A stretch of 64,000 nt of DNA from the NCBI GenBank assembly GCA_023408315.1, contig JAEYKI010000024.1, positions 1 to 64,000 of the forward strand, in the 5' to 3' direction. A program made the position numbers and the translations under genes. The notes under the pieces are model-generated. The model searched no databases, was not told the origin of the DNA, and saw only the letters and a program-made list of their open reading frames with translations. The stretch comes from Bacillota bacterium (lineage in GTDB: Bacteria; Bacillota; Clostridia; Christensenellales; Christensenellaceae). Positions 25,984-35,169 of the stretch are shown piece by piece (position 1 is the stretch's first letter; every line of letters begins with the position of its first letter).

Positions 25984-27330
25984 TTATTTCTTTTCCAGTT
26001 GGGCTGCTACATTTTCCACAAAGGCCTGAGGCGCTACGTCTCCCAGGAAGAGCTGCTGCAGGTTATCCAGATATACGCTGGCGTCTTCTGCCTGCATCAG
26101 GGTATCAAACCACAGTGTGAAAGAGGTGGCTTTGGAAACATAATTTGTAACTTCCTTGGTAAGCGGTTTTACAGAACTGTCGTCATAATCCACTTTCCAG
26201 GCAGGCAGGCCGGAGCCGCCCAGGTAAGCGTAGTGGGAAACGCCTTTGGCAATTTCGTACATTGCTTCGGCAGCTTCCGCCGGATATTTGGTGGACGCCG
26301 CAACCATCAGGGAGTCGGACGGGCCGCCCATGAAATCGGTTAGGGCCGCGTTCTGGGAATTGATGACCGGAACGGGTACTACGCCGAAATCTTCAGGATT
26401 GGGAGCGTCTGTGGCAATGGAGCCCGGCATCCAGCTGCCCATGATAAACATGGGTACTTTGCCCGCATAGAACGTTGCGCAGGCTTCGTCGTTGCTCAGG
26501 CCAATCGCGTCCTTGCTGTATGCGCCCATTTTTACGAGATCAACAAATTTTTGGGAAGCATCCAGGAATCCGGCGGAATTATAGCTGTTTTTGCCGTCCT
26601 TGGTGAGCGCGCTGGTAAGCGTTGCGGGGCCTACGGATTTAAGAGTAAGAGCGTCGTGCGTCTGGGCCAGAACCCACTTGTCTTTTGCGCTGATGCCAAA
26701 AGGCGTAATACCGTTGTCGAGGAACTTCTGGCAAACTGCCTTTAATTCGTCATACGTGGCGGGAGCCTTGAGGCCGTACTGGTCGAACATTTTTTTGTTG
26801 TAGAACAGCATGGAAACGTTTAGGATATAGCTTGCGCCGTATACTTTGTTGTTCCAGGTAAGGTTGCCCACCATTGTTTTGGGCAGAGCATCCTGATATT
26901 TTGCATAGGTGTCGTCAACGGCGAGCACGCGGCCCGAATCCACAAACGACTGGGAGAAACCGCCGCCCCAGGTAAAGAATATATCCGGGAGCTCGTTTGC
27001 AGCGACGGCAGCCTTGATCTTGGTTTTGTAAGACTCGTTTTCAAACGATTCCTGAACGATCTTTACATTGGGATGTGTTTTCTCGTAATCCTCAATCGCC
27101 TTCAGATACGGGGTGTGGAAAGAATCGCTTTCTGTAGCGATATTCCAGAGTGTAAGCGTGATCTGCTGGGCGGGCGTGCTGGCTTCGCTGGAACTGGCGG
27201 GAGCGGCAGTGGAAGCCTCGGCGGCTGAAGAAGCCGGGGCTGCGGAACTGGCGGCCGGCGTTTGCGGGGTGCAAGCGGCGCACGCTAAAATTGTTGCTGC
27301 AATCAATACAATAGCAACGATTTTCTTCAT
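25984..27330 (-). CDS. Carbohydrate-binding lipoprotein (SBP family 1)
   Basis: 448 aa. Lipoprotein signal ending LACAAC, Ala/Ser-rich linker (about residues 22-55), then a family 1 solute-binding domain (ITLTLWNIATESDSFHTPYL, LPDIFFTWGGGFSQSF, FGVVPVPVI). It is the receptor of the importer encoded next. RBS TAGGAGGAAA about eight bases before the ATG. The 243-bp upstream gap, after the GH3 terminator, must hold its own promoter; I saw no convincing -35/-10 pair. Confidence 0.92.
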   Translation of the reverse strand: MKKIVAIVLIAATILACAACTPQTPAASSAAPASSAAEASTAAPASSSEASTPAQQITLTLWNIATESDSFHTPYLKAIEDYEKTHPNVKIVQESFENESYKTKIKAAVAANELPDIFFTWGGGFSQSFVDSGRVLAVDDTYAKYQDALPKTMVGNLTWNNKVYGASYILNVSMLFYNKKMFDQYGLKAPATYDELKAVCQKFLDNGITPFGISAKDKWVLAQTHDALTLKSVGPATLTSALTKDGKNSYNSAGFLDASQKFVDLVKMGAYSKDAIGLSNDEACATFYAGKVPMFIMGSWMPGSIATDAPNPEDFGVVPVPVINSQNAALTDFMGGPSDSLMVAASTKYPAEAAEAMYEIAKGVSHYAYLGGSGLPAWKVDYDDSSVKPLTKEVTNYVSKATSFTLWFDTLMQAEDASVYLDNLQQLFLGDVAPQAFVENVAAQLEKK

Positions 27331-27521
27331 AGCTTGTTTTCCTCCTATAAAATTTTTTTTTGGAATAATGCAACAATGTCAAAATTATTGTACAAATTTT
27401 TATAAACGGAATAAATGGTATTTCGTTACTACTATACGTATTGTTTTTACCTGGTTTCCCGGACGTAAGCATTATTTTTTGTTTTGTGGGTAAATATTTT
27501 ACATATGGAAGTCCTGGTACC

Positions 27522-27558
27522 ACAAAAGCAAAAGCACTCCGGATTCCTGCGGAGTGCG
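27522..27558 (-). terminator. Intrinsic terminator after the GH3 gene
   Basis: On the minus strand GCACTCCG (27541-27534 region) and its complement at 27550-27557 form an 8-bp stem followed by TTTTGCTTTTG. It separates the repressor/glycosidase unit from the transporter unit. Confidence 0.75.
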
Positions 27559-27573
27559 AAACCAATTATTTTG

Positions 27574-29667
27574 CTACAGAATATTTATTTCAATTTGCAG
27601 GCATTCTGCGCCGTTAAGAGCGCAACTCAGTGCGTCCGGCTGGCTTGTGCCCGCAAAAAGCGTGAAACTCTTGCTGTCCACAAAACGCCTGCCTTGGGCG
27701 TCTACCGCCTCAAAAGCGGAAGCCGGAATCTCAATCTGCACGAAAGCGGTTTCGCCTGCTTTGAGGGACACCCTGGCAAACCCGCAGAGGCTGTGGTTGG
27801 GCACGGCCCATTTGGATCCGTTGTCCCGGACGTACAACTGAACAACATCGCCGGCATCGCGCTCCCCGGTATTTTGAACGGCAACGGCGGCGGTTCTGGT
27901 GCTGGGATCATAGGCCAGCTCTTTGCACACTACCTTGGAATAAGTAAGGCCAAAGCCAAACGGATACAGCACGTTGTTTTTTGCATAGCGGTATGTTCTG
28001 TTTGCCATTGAATACTCCTCAAAGGGGGGCAGCGCATCCGCAGATTCGTAAAACGTAACGGGAAGTTTGCCCGAAGGGGATACTTGGCCAAACAAAATTC
28101 GGGCAAGCGCACGCCCTCCCATCTGGCCGGGATACCATGCCTGTAAAATTGCGTCCGCGGCGGAGGCCTGCGGGTTTATGGCGCTGCCGGTGGAAAGAAC
28201 GGCTATTGTGGGTTTGCCGACGGCAAGCACCTTCTCAATCAAAAGCCGCTGGCTTTCCGGGAGCAGCAGGTCTGGCTTGTCTCCCGCCGCAAAAGCATTG
28301 CCCGTATCGCCCTGTTCGCCCTCAATGGTGGCGTCCAGGCCCAGGCAGAGCACAACAACATCCGAGAGCTGCGCCACGCAAACGGCCTCCGCATAGCCGT
28401 CGCCCGGAAGGGAAAGCGGTTGGAGCTTATCGGCAAACAGATGGCATCCTTCCGAATAGTAAACCCGGCCGGGAAACGTTTCCTGAATACCGCGCAGAAA
28501 GGTGATATACTCGTCCGCAGTGCCCGCGTAATTGCCCCGCAGGGCTTCCAGGCTTGCCGCATTCGGACCGATGACCCCGATGGATTTGATTTTATCTTTA
28601 TCAAGAGGCAGAAGCCCGTTGTTCTTTAAAAGAATAATGGATTGTTGCGCGCAGGCAAGAGAAAGGGCCTTGTGTTCCGAACAGGCGACGGCATCATAAC
28701 TGATGGAATCATATTCGGTGGATGCATCCAGCAGCCCCAGCTTTGCTTTTGTTCGCATTACATGTACGGCGGCCTTGGTTAAATCGTCCTCTGTAACGAG
28801 GCCTTCTTCCAAGGCCAGCAGCAAACAGATATAATCGTTGCCGCAGCATAAATCGCAGCCTGCCTTTAATGCCATGGCGGCGGATTCGCTTGGCCTCCCG
28901 GTAACGTTGTGGCCAAAGTGAAAATCGCGGATTGCCCAGCAGTCGGATACGAAATACCCGTTAAAGCCCCACTCCGCCAGCTTGCCCATTAAATAGGGGC
29001 TTGCGCACGCGGGCTCGCCGTTCACGCGGTTGTATGCGCCCATTACGCCCTCCACATGCGCCTCCCGCACCAGCGCCTCAAATGCGGGAAGGTAGGTTTC
29101 CGCCAGATCCTTCTCCGATACTTCCGCATTGAATTCGTGCCGCGTACCCTCCGGGCCGCTGTGAACGGCAAAATGTTTGGCGCAGGCTGCCGTCATAAGG
29201 TGCTTGCCGTCTCCCTGCAGGCCCCGGACGAATGCGATTCCCAGCCGGGAGGTGAGGTGAGGGCATTCGCCGTATGTTTCCTGCCCGCGCCCCCAGCGCG
29301 GATCGCGGAAAATGTTGATGTTGGGCGACCAAAGGGTAAGGCCCTTGTATATGTCCCTGTCGCCAAGTTTTGAAGACTGGTTGTATTTTGCCCTGGCTTC
29401 CGTTGCCACAACATGCGCCACCCGCCGGAGCATGTTAGAATCGAACATGGCCGCAAGCGCGATCGCCTGCGGGAACATGGTTGCGGTGCCCGCCCTTGCC
29501 ACGCCGTGAAGACCTTCGTTCCACCAGTTGTAGGCGGGCAGACCCAGGCGTTCTATGGCAGGCGCGTCGTACCGGAGCTGCGAGGCTTTTTCACCAGTGG
29601 TCATTTGCGAGACGATTGCTTCTGCGCGCTCCTGGGATGTGGCTGAGGAATCATTATACTTTTCCAT
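27574..29667 (-). CDS. Glycoside hydrolase family 3 (beta-xylosidase/beta-glucosidase type)
   Basis: 697 aa, no signal peptide, so cytoplasmic. The N-terminal TIM barrel shows YNWWNEGLHGVARAG and SPNINIFRDPRWGRGQETYGE, and the nucleophile segment is GYFVSDCWAI (Asp). The alpha/beta sandwich reads SIILLKNNGLLPLDK and GLDATIEGEQGD, and a fibronectin-like domain closes the protein. The WWNEGLHG and RWGRGQETYGE patterns are commonest in GH3 xylan beta-xylosidases. It would split imported oligosaccharides. It starts 12 bp after the LacI gene (AAAGGAG upstream). Confidence 0.92.
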   Translation of the reverse strand: MEKYNDSSATSQERAEAIVSQMTTGEKASQLRYDAPAIERLGLPAYNWWNEGLHGVARAGTATMFPQAIALAAMFDSNMLRRVAHVVATEARAKYNQSSKLGDRDIYKGLTLWSPNINIFRDPRWGRGQETYGECPHLTSRLGIAFVRGLQGDGKHLMTAACAKHFAVHSGPEGTRHEFNAEVSEKDLAETYLPAFEALVREAHVEGVMGAYNRVNGEPACASPYLMGKLAEWGFNGYFVSDCWAIRDFHFGHNVTGRPSESAAMALKAGCDLCCGNDYICLLLALEEGLVTEDDLTKAAVHVMRTKAKLGLLDASTEYDSISYDAVACSEHKALSLACAQQSIILLKNNGLLPLDKDKIKSIGVIGPNAASLEALRGNYAGTADEYITFLRGIQETFPGRVYYSEGCHLFADKLQPLSLPGDGYAEAVCVAQLSDVVVLCLGLDATIEGEQGDTGNAFAAGDKPDLLLPESQRLLIEKVLAVGKPTIAVLSTGSAINPQASAADAILQAWYPGQMGGRALARILFGQVSPSGKLPVTFYESADALPPFEEYSMANRTYRYAKNNVLYPFGFGLTYSKVVCKELAYDPSTRTAAVAVQNTGERDAGDVVQLYVRDNGSKWAVPNHSLCGFARVSLKAGETAFVQIEIPASAFEAVDAQGRRFVDSKSFTLFAGTSQPDALSCALNGAECLQIEINIL

Positions 29668-29679
29668 ATTGTATCTCCT

Positions 29680-30711
29680 TTACGGATCGATTTGAATACA
29701 ACTGTTTCCAATCAGCAGCTGCGGTTCTAAGATGATGTTTTCCGGCTTACTGTGTTTATCTACGCCCAGTATTTGTTTGATGAGGCTCTCCGCGGCTTTT
29801 GCGCCCATGCCGTATACATCCTGCCGGATAGTGGTGAGCATGGGGGTCATAAGCTGCGCGATCTCTATGCCGTCGAACCCCACAATGGAAATATCCCCCG
29901 GAACGGAGAGGCCGAAATCCTTTGCCGCGCGTATTGCTCCCACCGCGCTGTAATCGTCGCTCGCTATTACCGCCGTTGGCCGGTTGTTTCTTTCCAGCAG
30001 TTGTTTCATGGATGCGTAGCCTCCCTGGAAAGAATAGTATTTGGATTGTATCAGGGTATTTGCGCCAAGAGTCTCTCCTTTTTGCGACATTGCTTTTTTT
30101 AAGCCTTTGATCCGCATGGCGGTAATATATTTGTTCAGTTCCCCATGCATATAGACAATGTTCCTGTGGCCCAGATCATGGAGGTATCCGTATAAAAGTT
30201 CCATGCTTTTGTTGCAGTCTGTCATCACGCAGCCGATGGAGGAATCGGAATAATCCACGGCAATTTTGGGAAAGTTGCTTGCCATCAGTTCCTGTGCGTC
30301 CGCGGACGAATGGTTGGTATTCACAATAAAAACGCCGTCCGCCTTGCGGTAACGGCAATGGCCCCAGTACGAAAAACCCATTTTGCCGACGTGGCTTGAT
30401 ATAAACGTAATGTCGTAACCGTGCCGCTCTACGGCGCTTTTAAAACTCTCTATGATTCCGGCAAACAGGTAATGCCGAAGGCCCATTTCTGAGCCGTCCT
30501 GGCAGAGAATGCCAATGGACCAGGAACGGTCCTGGCTTAAAGATTTAGCCCGCCCATCCGGAACATATCCCAGATTTTCAGCGGTTTCCCGCACCCTGCT
30601 GCGGGTGGCGGTGCTGACGTCTGAAGCGCCGCTTAAAGCTTTGGATACCGTGGCAGGGGAAAGGCCGCAGATCTTTGCAATATCATAAATAGTAGCCAAA
30701 TGAATCACCAT
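29680..30711 (-). CDS. LacI family repressor of the oligosaccharide locus
   Basis: 343 aa from the ATG at 30711; the extra 12 residues up to 30747 run into the operator. HTH: TIYDIAKICGLSPATVSKAL; hinge and ligand domain follow (SIGILCQDGSEMGLRHYLFA, DISIVGFDGIEIAQLMTPML). It heads the operon with the GH3 gene. A perfect 14-bp palindrome 16 bp upstream of the start suggests autorepression. No convincing RBS precedes the ATG, so expression may be low. Confidence 0.92.
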   Translation of the reverse strand: MVIHLATIYDIAKICGLSPATVSKALSGASDVSTATRSRVRETAENLGYVPDGRAKSLSQDRSWSIGILCQDGSEMGLRHYLFAGIIESFKSAVERHGYDITFISSHVGKMGFSYWGHCRYRKADGVFIVNTNHSSADAQELMASNFPKIAVDYSDSSIGCVMTDCNKSMELLYGYLHDLGHRNIVYMHGELNKYITAMRIKGLKKAMSQKGETLGANTLIQSKYYSFQGGYASMKQLLERNNRPTAVIASDDYSAVGAIRAAKDFGLSVPGDISIVGFDGIEIAQLMTPMLTTIRQDVYGMGAKAAESLIKQILGVDKHSKPENIILEPQLLIGNSCIQIDP

Positions 30712-30726
30712 AGGAAAAAAAATTTT

Positions 30727-30740
30727 CGAAACCGGTTTCG
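30727..30740. promoter_or_regulatory. LacI-family operator
   Basis: CGAAACCGGTTTCG is a perfect 14-bp palindrome with the central CG expected of LacI-family operators. It lies immediately upstream of the repressor/GH3 unit. No second copy was found before the transporter genes, so those may depend on the two-component system. Confidence 0.75.
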
Positions 30741-30794
30741 TAAACAATTTTACTGTACCAAATATTAGAAGAAATGTCTAGATTCAAAAATTTT

Positions 30795-30828
30795 ACATAT
30801 TAAAAGGCAACCCACAGGGCCGCCTTTC
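30795..30828 (-). terminator. Probable terminator of the GntR/ABC unit
   Basis: On the minus strand AAAGGC and GCCTTT (30827-30822 and 30808-30803) bracket an inner GCCC/GGGT pairing, followed by TTAATAT. It lies about 30 bp beyond the permease stop. Confidence 0.5.
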
Positions 30829-30856
30829 GTTATGTTTAAACAAAGCAATGTTCTTA

Positions 30857-31579
30857 TTAGTATCTTTCAAACCGCTTCTTCAGTAAAAAGCTGCTGATAA
30901 AGAAAAATACCGCGATTAGCCCTGCCGGGCAGATAAGGGAGAGTATTGTAAACCACTCTTGATTTGGAGTATTTATCAGATAAGATTGGTTATATATTGT
31001 GGTTATTTCTGCCTGCCGGATGGTAAAATTTATAGGAATAAAAGCAAGGTATACAATCAGCGCATAAATACCAATGAATATGAGAAAGGTTATAAGTCCC
31101 GCAATCTTGCGGGTGGGCGCAAAACTTTTTGCTGTGATATAAGAGAACATGATTGTAGCCGCAATTGTCAGCATAAACAGCAGGGATTGAATGAGCGAGG
31201 CGCCGCTTGTAAATATTGATGCAGGCAGGCCGGATCTCCCAAGCTGCGCCCACAGCAATTCGCCCAAGAATAAGGTGGATGTGATGATGCAGGCGGATAA
31301 TACCAGCTTGCCCAGCAGTTTTTTCCACGGTTTTGCGGGTACGGACAGCTCCAGTTGCGCGGGGCTTTTCCTCAGCCATCCTATTGGTACAATAATTGAA
31401 AAAATGGCTGTAAAGAAATAGAAGAATACGCCGTAACCGGTGGCCAGCCCGTCAAAAACAGGAGCGACGGGAAGTGAATCCGGCAATGCCGCGAGTATAA
31501 ATGCGGCTGCAAAGCCAAGATAGATCCAGTAGCGCCTTTTTATATAGTTGATAAAATCCCATTTTAAAATATTAAGCAT
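30857..31579 (-). CDS. ABC transporter membrane protein
   Basis: 240 aa from the ATG at 31579 (GGAGG nine bases upstream); it overlaps the ATPase gene by 8 bp. About six hydrophobic segments (WIYLGFAAAFILAAL, GVFFYFFTAIFSIIVPIGWL, LLFMLTIAATIMFSYI). No family motif is recognised, but coupling to an ATPase and a YtrA-type regulator marks it as the membrane half of a small ABC-2-like exporter or a cell-envelope stress transporter. Confidence 0.8.
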   Translation of the reverse strand: MLNILKWDFINYIKRRYWIYLGFAAAFILAALPDSLPVAPVFDGLATGYGVFFYFFTAIFSIIVPIGWLRKSPAQLELSVPAKPWKKLLGKLVLSACIITSTLFLGELLWAQLGRSGLPASIFTSGASLIQSLLFMLTIAATIMFSYITAKSFAPTRKIAGLITFLIFIGIYALIVYLAFIPINFTIRQAEITTIYNQSYLINTPNQEWFTILSLICPAGLIAVFFFISSFLLKKRFERY

Positions 31580-32273
31580 TTTCAAAAACCTCCATATAGC
31601 ATTCTTCCACAGACTGGCCGCGTGTTTCCCGGATATCGTCCACATGGCCGGAAAATACAAGCTTGCCGTCCCCTAAAAACAGTACGTCGTCCAGAAGCGT
31701 TTCCACATCTTTCACCTGGTGCGTAGATATAATCACCGTTCTCTCCGGGTTGAATTCTTTGAAGATTGTTTTGATTATTTTGTTTCTGGCCAAGGGATCA
31801 ATGCTTCCGATCGGCTCATCCAGCAGGTACAGATGCGTTTTGCGGGAAAAAGTAAGCATAATAAGCGCCTGCTCTTTTTTGCCTTTTGAAAGGCTTGCTA
31901 TTTTTTCTTTTTCATTGATATTCAGGAACGCGCAAAGCTCCTTTGCGCAGCCCAAATCAAAATCGCTGAAAAAATCCCTGTAATAATGGATGGCATCCTG
32001 CACGCTCATCCAGTTGAACAGGTGGTTTGTCTCTGGCATGTATGAAACGTATTTTTTTGTGCCGCATCCAACCTGTTCGCCAAATATGCGGACATCCCCC
32101 GCATTTGCGTGGTAGATATTCACCAGGGTTTTCAGGAGGGTTGTTTTTCCGGATCCATTGGGGCCAAGAAGGCCAACCACCCGGCCTGGACCAAGATCAA
32201 AATCCAAGCCCTTCAGCACTTGCTTTTTTCCAATGTTTTTCTTTAAACCTTGGACCGATAGAATCGCATTCAT
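31572..32273 (-). CDS. ABC transporter ATPase with atypical signature
   Basis: 233 aa. Walker A GPNGSGKTT, Walker B LYLLDEPIGSID and the switch His in IISTHQ are intact. The signature, normally LSGGQ, reads LSKGKKEQ. That form is common in YtrB-like exporters, where ATP turnover is thought to be modest. It overlaps the GntR gene by 4 bp (32270-32273) and the permease by 8 bp, so all three are coupled. Confidence 0.88.
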   Translation of the reverse strand: MNAILSVQGLKKNIGKKQVLKGLDFDLGPGRVVGLLGPNGSGKTTLLKTLVNIYHANAGDVRIFGEQVGCGTKKYVSYMPETNHLFNWMSVQDAIHYYRDFFSDFDLGCAKELCAFLNINEKEKIASLSKGKKEQALIMLTFSRKTHLYLLDEPIGSIDPLARNKIIKTIFKEFNPERTVIISTHQVKDVETLLDDVLFLGDGKLVFSGHVDDIRETRGQSVEECYMEVFENA

Positions 32274-32626
32274 TTTTCTAATTCCTCTCTGATCAAGCTT
32301 AAAATTTCGTTTTTATTGTAGCCAATTCCCGCCATACCGTTGATAAAACCTTCCACAAGCGTAGAGGACATTTCTTTTTTTAACCCGGAAATCAGTGCTT
32401 TATCTTCTGTAACAAAGCTCCCTATGCCTCTTTGGGTGTAAATGATGCCCTGGCGCTCGAGTTCGGAGCACGCGCGTTGCATGGTGTTTAAATTCACTTC
32501 GAATTTTTCGGACAGCGCCCGAACCGAATCCAGCCTTTTTCCAGTGGCAAGTGTGCCGGTTACGATATCCTTTTTAATGCAGTTGATGATCTGCAGGTAT
32601 ATGGGCTCCGTTGTGTTAAATTTCAT
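32270..32626 (-). CDS. GntR family regulator (YtrA type)
   Basis: 118 aa from the ATG at 32626 (GAGGAGG upstream). Winged helix: PIYLQIINCIKKDIVTGTLA, LDSVRALSEKFEVNLNTMQR, RGIGSFV. The short C-terminal tail is typical of the YtrA subfamily, whose members repress their own ABC operon and respond to cell-wall or related stress. Head of the three-gene operon. Confidence 0.9.
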   Translation of the reverse strand: MKFNTTEPIYLQIINCIKKDIVTGTLATGKRLDSVRALSEKFEVNLNTMQRACSELERQGIIYTQRGIGSFVTEDKALISGLKKEMSSTLVEGFINGMAGIGYNKNEILSLIREELEK

Positions 32627-32649
32627 GGTTTTCCTCCTCTCGTGTATTT

Positions 32650-32671
32650 GTGTTATACTTATATAATACAC
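32650..32671 (-). promoter_or_regulatory. Promoter/operator of the GntR-ABC operon
   Basis: An imperfect inverted repeat with GTGT and ACAC ends (plus strand GTGTTATAC...ATAATACAC) lies 24 bp upstream of the regulator start and contains an AT-rich -10-like core. GntR/YtrA proteins bind such sites. The remaining gap to 32936 is AT-rich and has a TATAAT at 32831-32836 that may serve the oxidoreductase gene. Confidence 0.45.
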
Positions 32672-32936
32672 TAATGCGGGACTCTGTCAAGCAGTTTTCA
32701 AATATATTTTTAAATTGTTTGTACAGCGCAAAAGGCTGTTTGAAAACCGTTCTTACTGGCTTTCAATGGGAAGCAGTTAATTTTTTGCTTATACGAATAA
32801 ATTTAATATTCCAATTTTTTAAGAGTATGGTATAATTAATAAAACAGTTTTATTATTAATCCGTTGCATTTTAATTGAAATGAGACACGGAGATTCAGAT
32901 GCTCTGAATCAATTATTATCATTGGAGGATTAAGCT

Positions 32937-34037
32937 ATGAAGAAACTAAGAGTTGCGGTTGTTGGACTGGGTTTTGGGGCTGAGTTCATACCGATCTACC
33001 AGGCGTATAACAACGCGGAATGCGTTGCCGTATGCAGGCGCGATGAAAAGAAATTAAATGAAATAGGGGATGCCCTGGGTATTGAAAAGCGGTATATGGA
33101 TTACGGCGAAATGCTGAGAGACCCGGATATTGATGCTGTTCATATCAACAGCGATTTATTCACGCACGGCAAGATGACCGTTGAAGCCCTTAAAGCGGGT
33201 AAGCATGTGGCTTCCACCGTAACCATGGCTACCACGGTTGAAGAATGCATGGAGATTGTTAAGCTGGAAAAGGAAACAGGGCTTAACTATATGATGATGG
33301 AAACCGCTGTTTATACGCGCGAATACCTGTATTTTAAAAAGCTGTATGAATCTGGCGAGATTGGCAGGATACAGTTTATGCGCGGCTCACACCAGCAAAA
33401 CATGAGCCTGCCCGGCTGGCCCTCTTACTGGTACGGCCTGCCGCCCATGTATTATCCCACACACGCTTTGGGGCCGCTCTCAGACATCATTGGAAAGCCG
33501 GTTAACACCGTCCGCTGCCTGGGTTCGGGCCGTATCAATGAGGAATACATTAAAAATTACGGCTCTCCATTTGCAATGGAGAGCGCGCAGTTCACCTTTA
33601 AAGACAGCGACGTATGCGCGGAAGTTTCCCGCTCCCTGTTTGATACCATCCGCCAATACAGGGAAAGCTTTGACATTTACGGCACCAAGAAGTCTTTTGA
33701 GTGGGAGCAGTGCATAGATGAAAACCCTGTAGTTCATTCCGGGTTTGAGGACGCGGAGCATGTGCACATTCCGGATACGGACGACATGCTGCCCAAGGAA
33801 ATTGCCCATTTTGCGCTTAAGAACCAGATCATAGACGAAGACCACGTGTCCTTCATTCAAGGCTCGGGCCACGGCGGAAGCCACCCGCATCTCGTGCACG
33901 AGTTTGTTTCCTCCGTTCTGGAAAACAGGCCCGCGCGCGTAAACGCGAAAGTGGCTGCAAACTGGACAATGGCGGGCATTATTGCGCACGATTCCGCTAT
34001 GAAGGGTGGAGCTGTGCTGGAAATTCCGCAGCCTTAA
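32937..34037 (+). CDS. Gfo/Idh/MocA family oxidoreductase
   Basis: 366 aa. The N-terminal Rossmann fold has VAVVGLGFGAEFIPIY, and the acidic pair DPDIDAVHI is followed by ALKAGKHV, the family EKP-like loop, here AGKHVASTVTMA. The C-terminal domain has GSGHGGSHPHLVHEF with conserved histidines. Members oxidise or epimerise sugars, inositols or their phosphates with NAD(P). Monocistronic: own upstream -10 and a terminator at 34086. Substrate unknown. Confidence 0.88.
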   Translation: MKKLRVAVVGLGFGAEFIPIYQAYNNAECVAVCRRDEKKLNEIGDALGIEKRYMDYGEMLRDPDIDAVHINSDLFTHGKMTVEALKAGKHVASTVTMATTVEECMEIVKLEKETGLNYMMMETAVYTREYLYFKKLYESGEIGRIQFMRGSHQQNMSLPGWPSYWYGLPPMYYPTHALGPLSDIIGKPVNTVRCLGSGRINEEYIKNYGSPFAMESAQFTFKDSDVCAEVSRSLFDTIRQYRESFDIYGTKKSFEWEQCIDENPVVHSGFEDAEHVHIPDTDDMLPKEIAHFALKNQIIDEDHVSFIQGSGHGGSHPHLVHEFVSSVLENRPARVNAKVAANWTMAGIIAHDSAMKGGAVLEIPQP

Positions 34038-34085
34038 ACGGCTTGGCGGGCTTGCACCGCTTTAGAAAAACATCTTCTCTATATG

Positions 34086-34114
34086 GCCGCCGGATTGTAC
34101 TCCGGCGGCTTTTT
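34086..34114 (+). terminator. Intrinsic terminator
   Basis: GCCGCCGGA (34086-34094) pairs perfectly with TCCGGCGGC (34101-34109), followed by TTTTT. It ends the oxidoreductase transcript. Confidence 0.9.
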
Positions 34115-34286
34115 GTATGTGTGGTAGCGAAATCTTTGCTTTTTGGGTGAGGGCAGGCGGGGCGCTGAAATAAATTCTGTTTAGAAACCGCCCGGTTTAT
34201 ATTATAATAGAAATGGTTTTTCGCAAAATATAGTTTCATAGAAATGATCAGCTTTTAAAATAACAGAATAAAGGGAGGATTGCGCC

Positions 34287-34706
34287 ATGTCTATTGAAGT
34301 ATACATCTATTTTAATGGAAACTGCCGGGAGGCGGTTACATTCTATGCCGACGTTTTCAAAACGGAGCCGCCGCATATGCTTACATATGGGGAGGCTTCG
34401 CCCAATCTGGGGTATCCGCTGCCCGAAGAAGCCAAAGATCGGGTGATTCACACGCTTCTGCCTGTGAATGGGAGCAAGGTGATGTTCTCGGACTGCATAC
34501 CGGGTATGGAGTATGTTTTGGGCAATCATATGAGCATAATGCTGAATTTTAAAGACGCAGAGGAGCTAAAGGCTGTATTTGCAAGGCTGGCCTGGGGTGG
34601 GGAAGTTTATATGGAGCCGCAGGAGACGTTTTTTAGCAAATGTTACGCGCATCTGGAGGACAAGTTTGGCATTCTGTGGCAGTTTACCGTTTACGAAGGG
34701 GATTAA
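34287..34706 (+). CDS. VOC superfamily protein (PhnB-like)
   Basis: 139 aa. IYFNGNCREAVTFYADVFKT at the start, HTLLPVNGSKVMFSDC and a closing FGILWQFTVYE match PhnB-like glyoxalase-fold proteins. The first-arm metal ligands are not obvious, as is usual for PhnB, and the true substrate is unknown. RBS GGGAGGA. The HD-domain gene follows after 22 bp. Confidence 0.85.
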   Translation: MSIEVYIYFNGNCREAVTFYADVFKTEPPHMLTYGEASPNLGYPLPEEAKDRVIHTLLPVNGSKVMFSDCIPGMEYVLGNHMSIMLNFKDAEELKAVFARLAWGGEVYMEPQETFFSKCYAHLEDKFGILWQFTVYEGD

Positions 34707-34728
34707 GCAGTGGGGAAGGGGTTCTGCT

Positions 34729-35169
34729 ATGCTGGAAAAAGCGATAGAAATCGCCGCCCGCGTGCATGCGGGGCAAATGAACCGCGCCGGTGAGCCGTAT
34801 ATATTGCATTCCCTGCGGGTGATGCTTGCCTGCAAAACAGAGCTGGACATGGTTTTCGCCGCGCTGCACGATACGGTTGAAAATACGGATATGACGTTGG
34901 ACGATCTGCGCCGGGAAGGATTTGGGCAGGATGTAATGACGGTTGTGGACACGTTCTCGCGCAGGGAAGGAGAAAAGTACAGGGATTTTATCACAAGGAT
35001 TTTGGAAAACAGGACTGCCTGCCGCATCAAACTGGCCGATCTGGCGGGCAATATGCGAATGGCGGCCATTCCGCATCCCACGGGGAAAAATTTAAAACGA
35101 ATGGGAAAATATAAAAAGGCGGCCAAACGGGTGCGCGAAGTGCTGAGACAGGCGGAGGGTGAAAGATGA
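34729..35169 (+). CDS. Small HD-domain protein, (p)ppGpp-hydrolase-like
   Basis: 146 aa from the ATG at 34729 (GGGGAAGGGG upstream). HSLRVMLACK, FAALHDTVENTDMTLDDL and ACRIKLADLAGNMRMA reproduce the HD and following helices of the RelA/SpoT hydrolase domain. There is no synthetase or TGS domain, so it resembles single-domain hydrolases (small alarmone hydrolases, MESH1-like). The Asp and Glu in DTVENT match the expected metal site. It may degrade ppGpp or another pyrophosphorylated nucleotide. The stop overlaps the SDR start. Confidence 0.8.
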   Translation: MLEKAIEIAARVHAGQMNRAGEPYILHSLRVMLACKTELDMVFAALHDTVENTDMTLDDLRREGFGQDVMTVVDTFSRREGEKYRDFITRILENRTACRIKLADLAGNMRMAAIPHPTGKNLKRMGKYKKAAKRVREVLRQAEGER

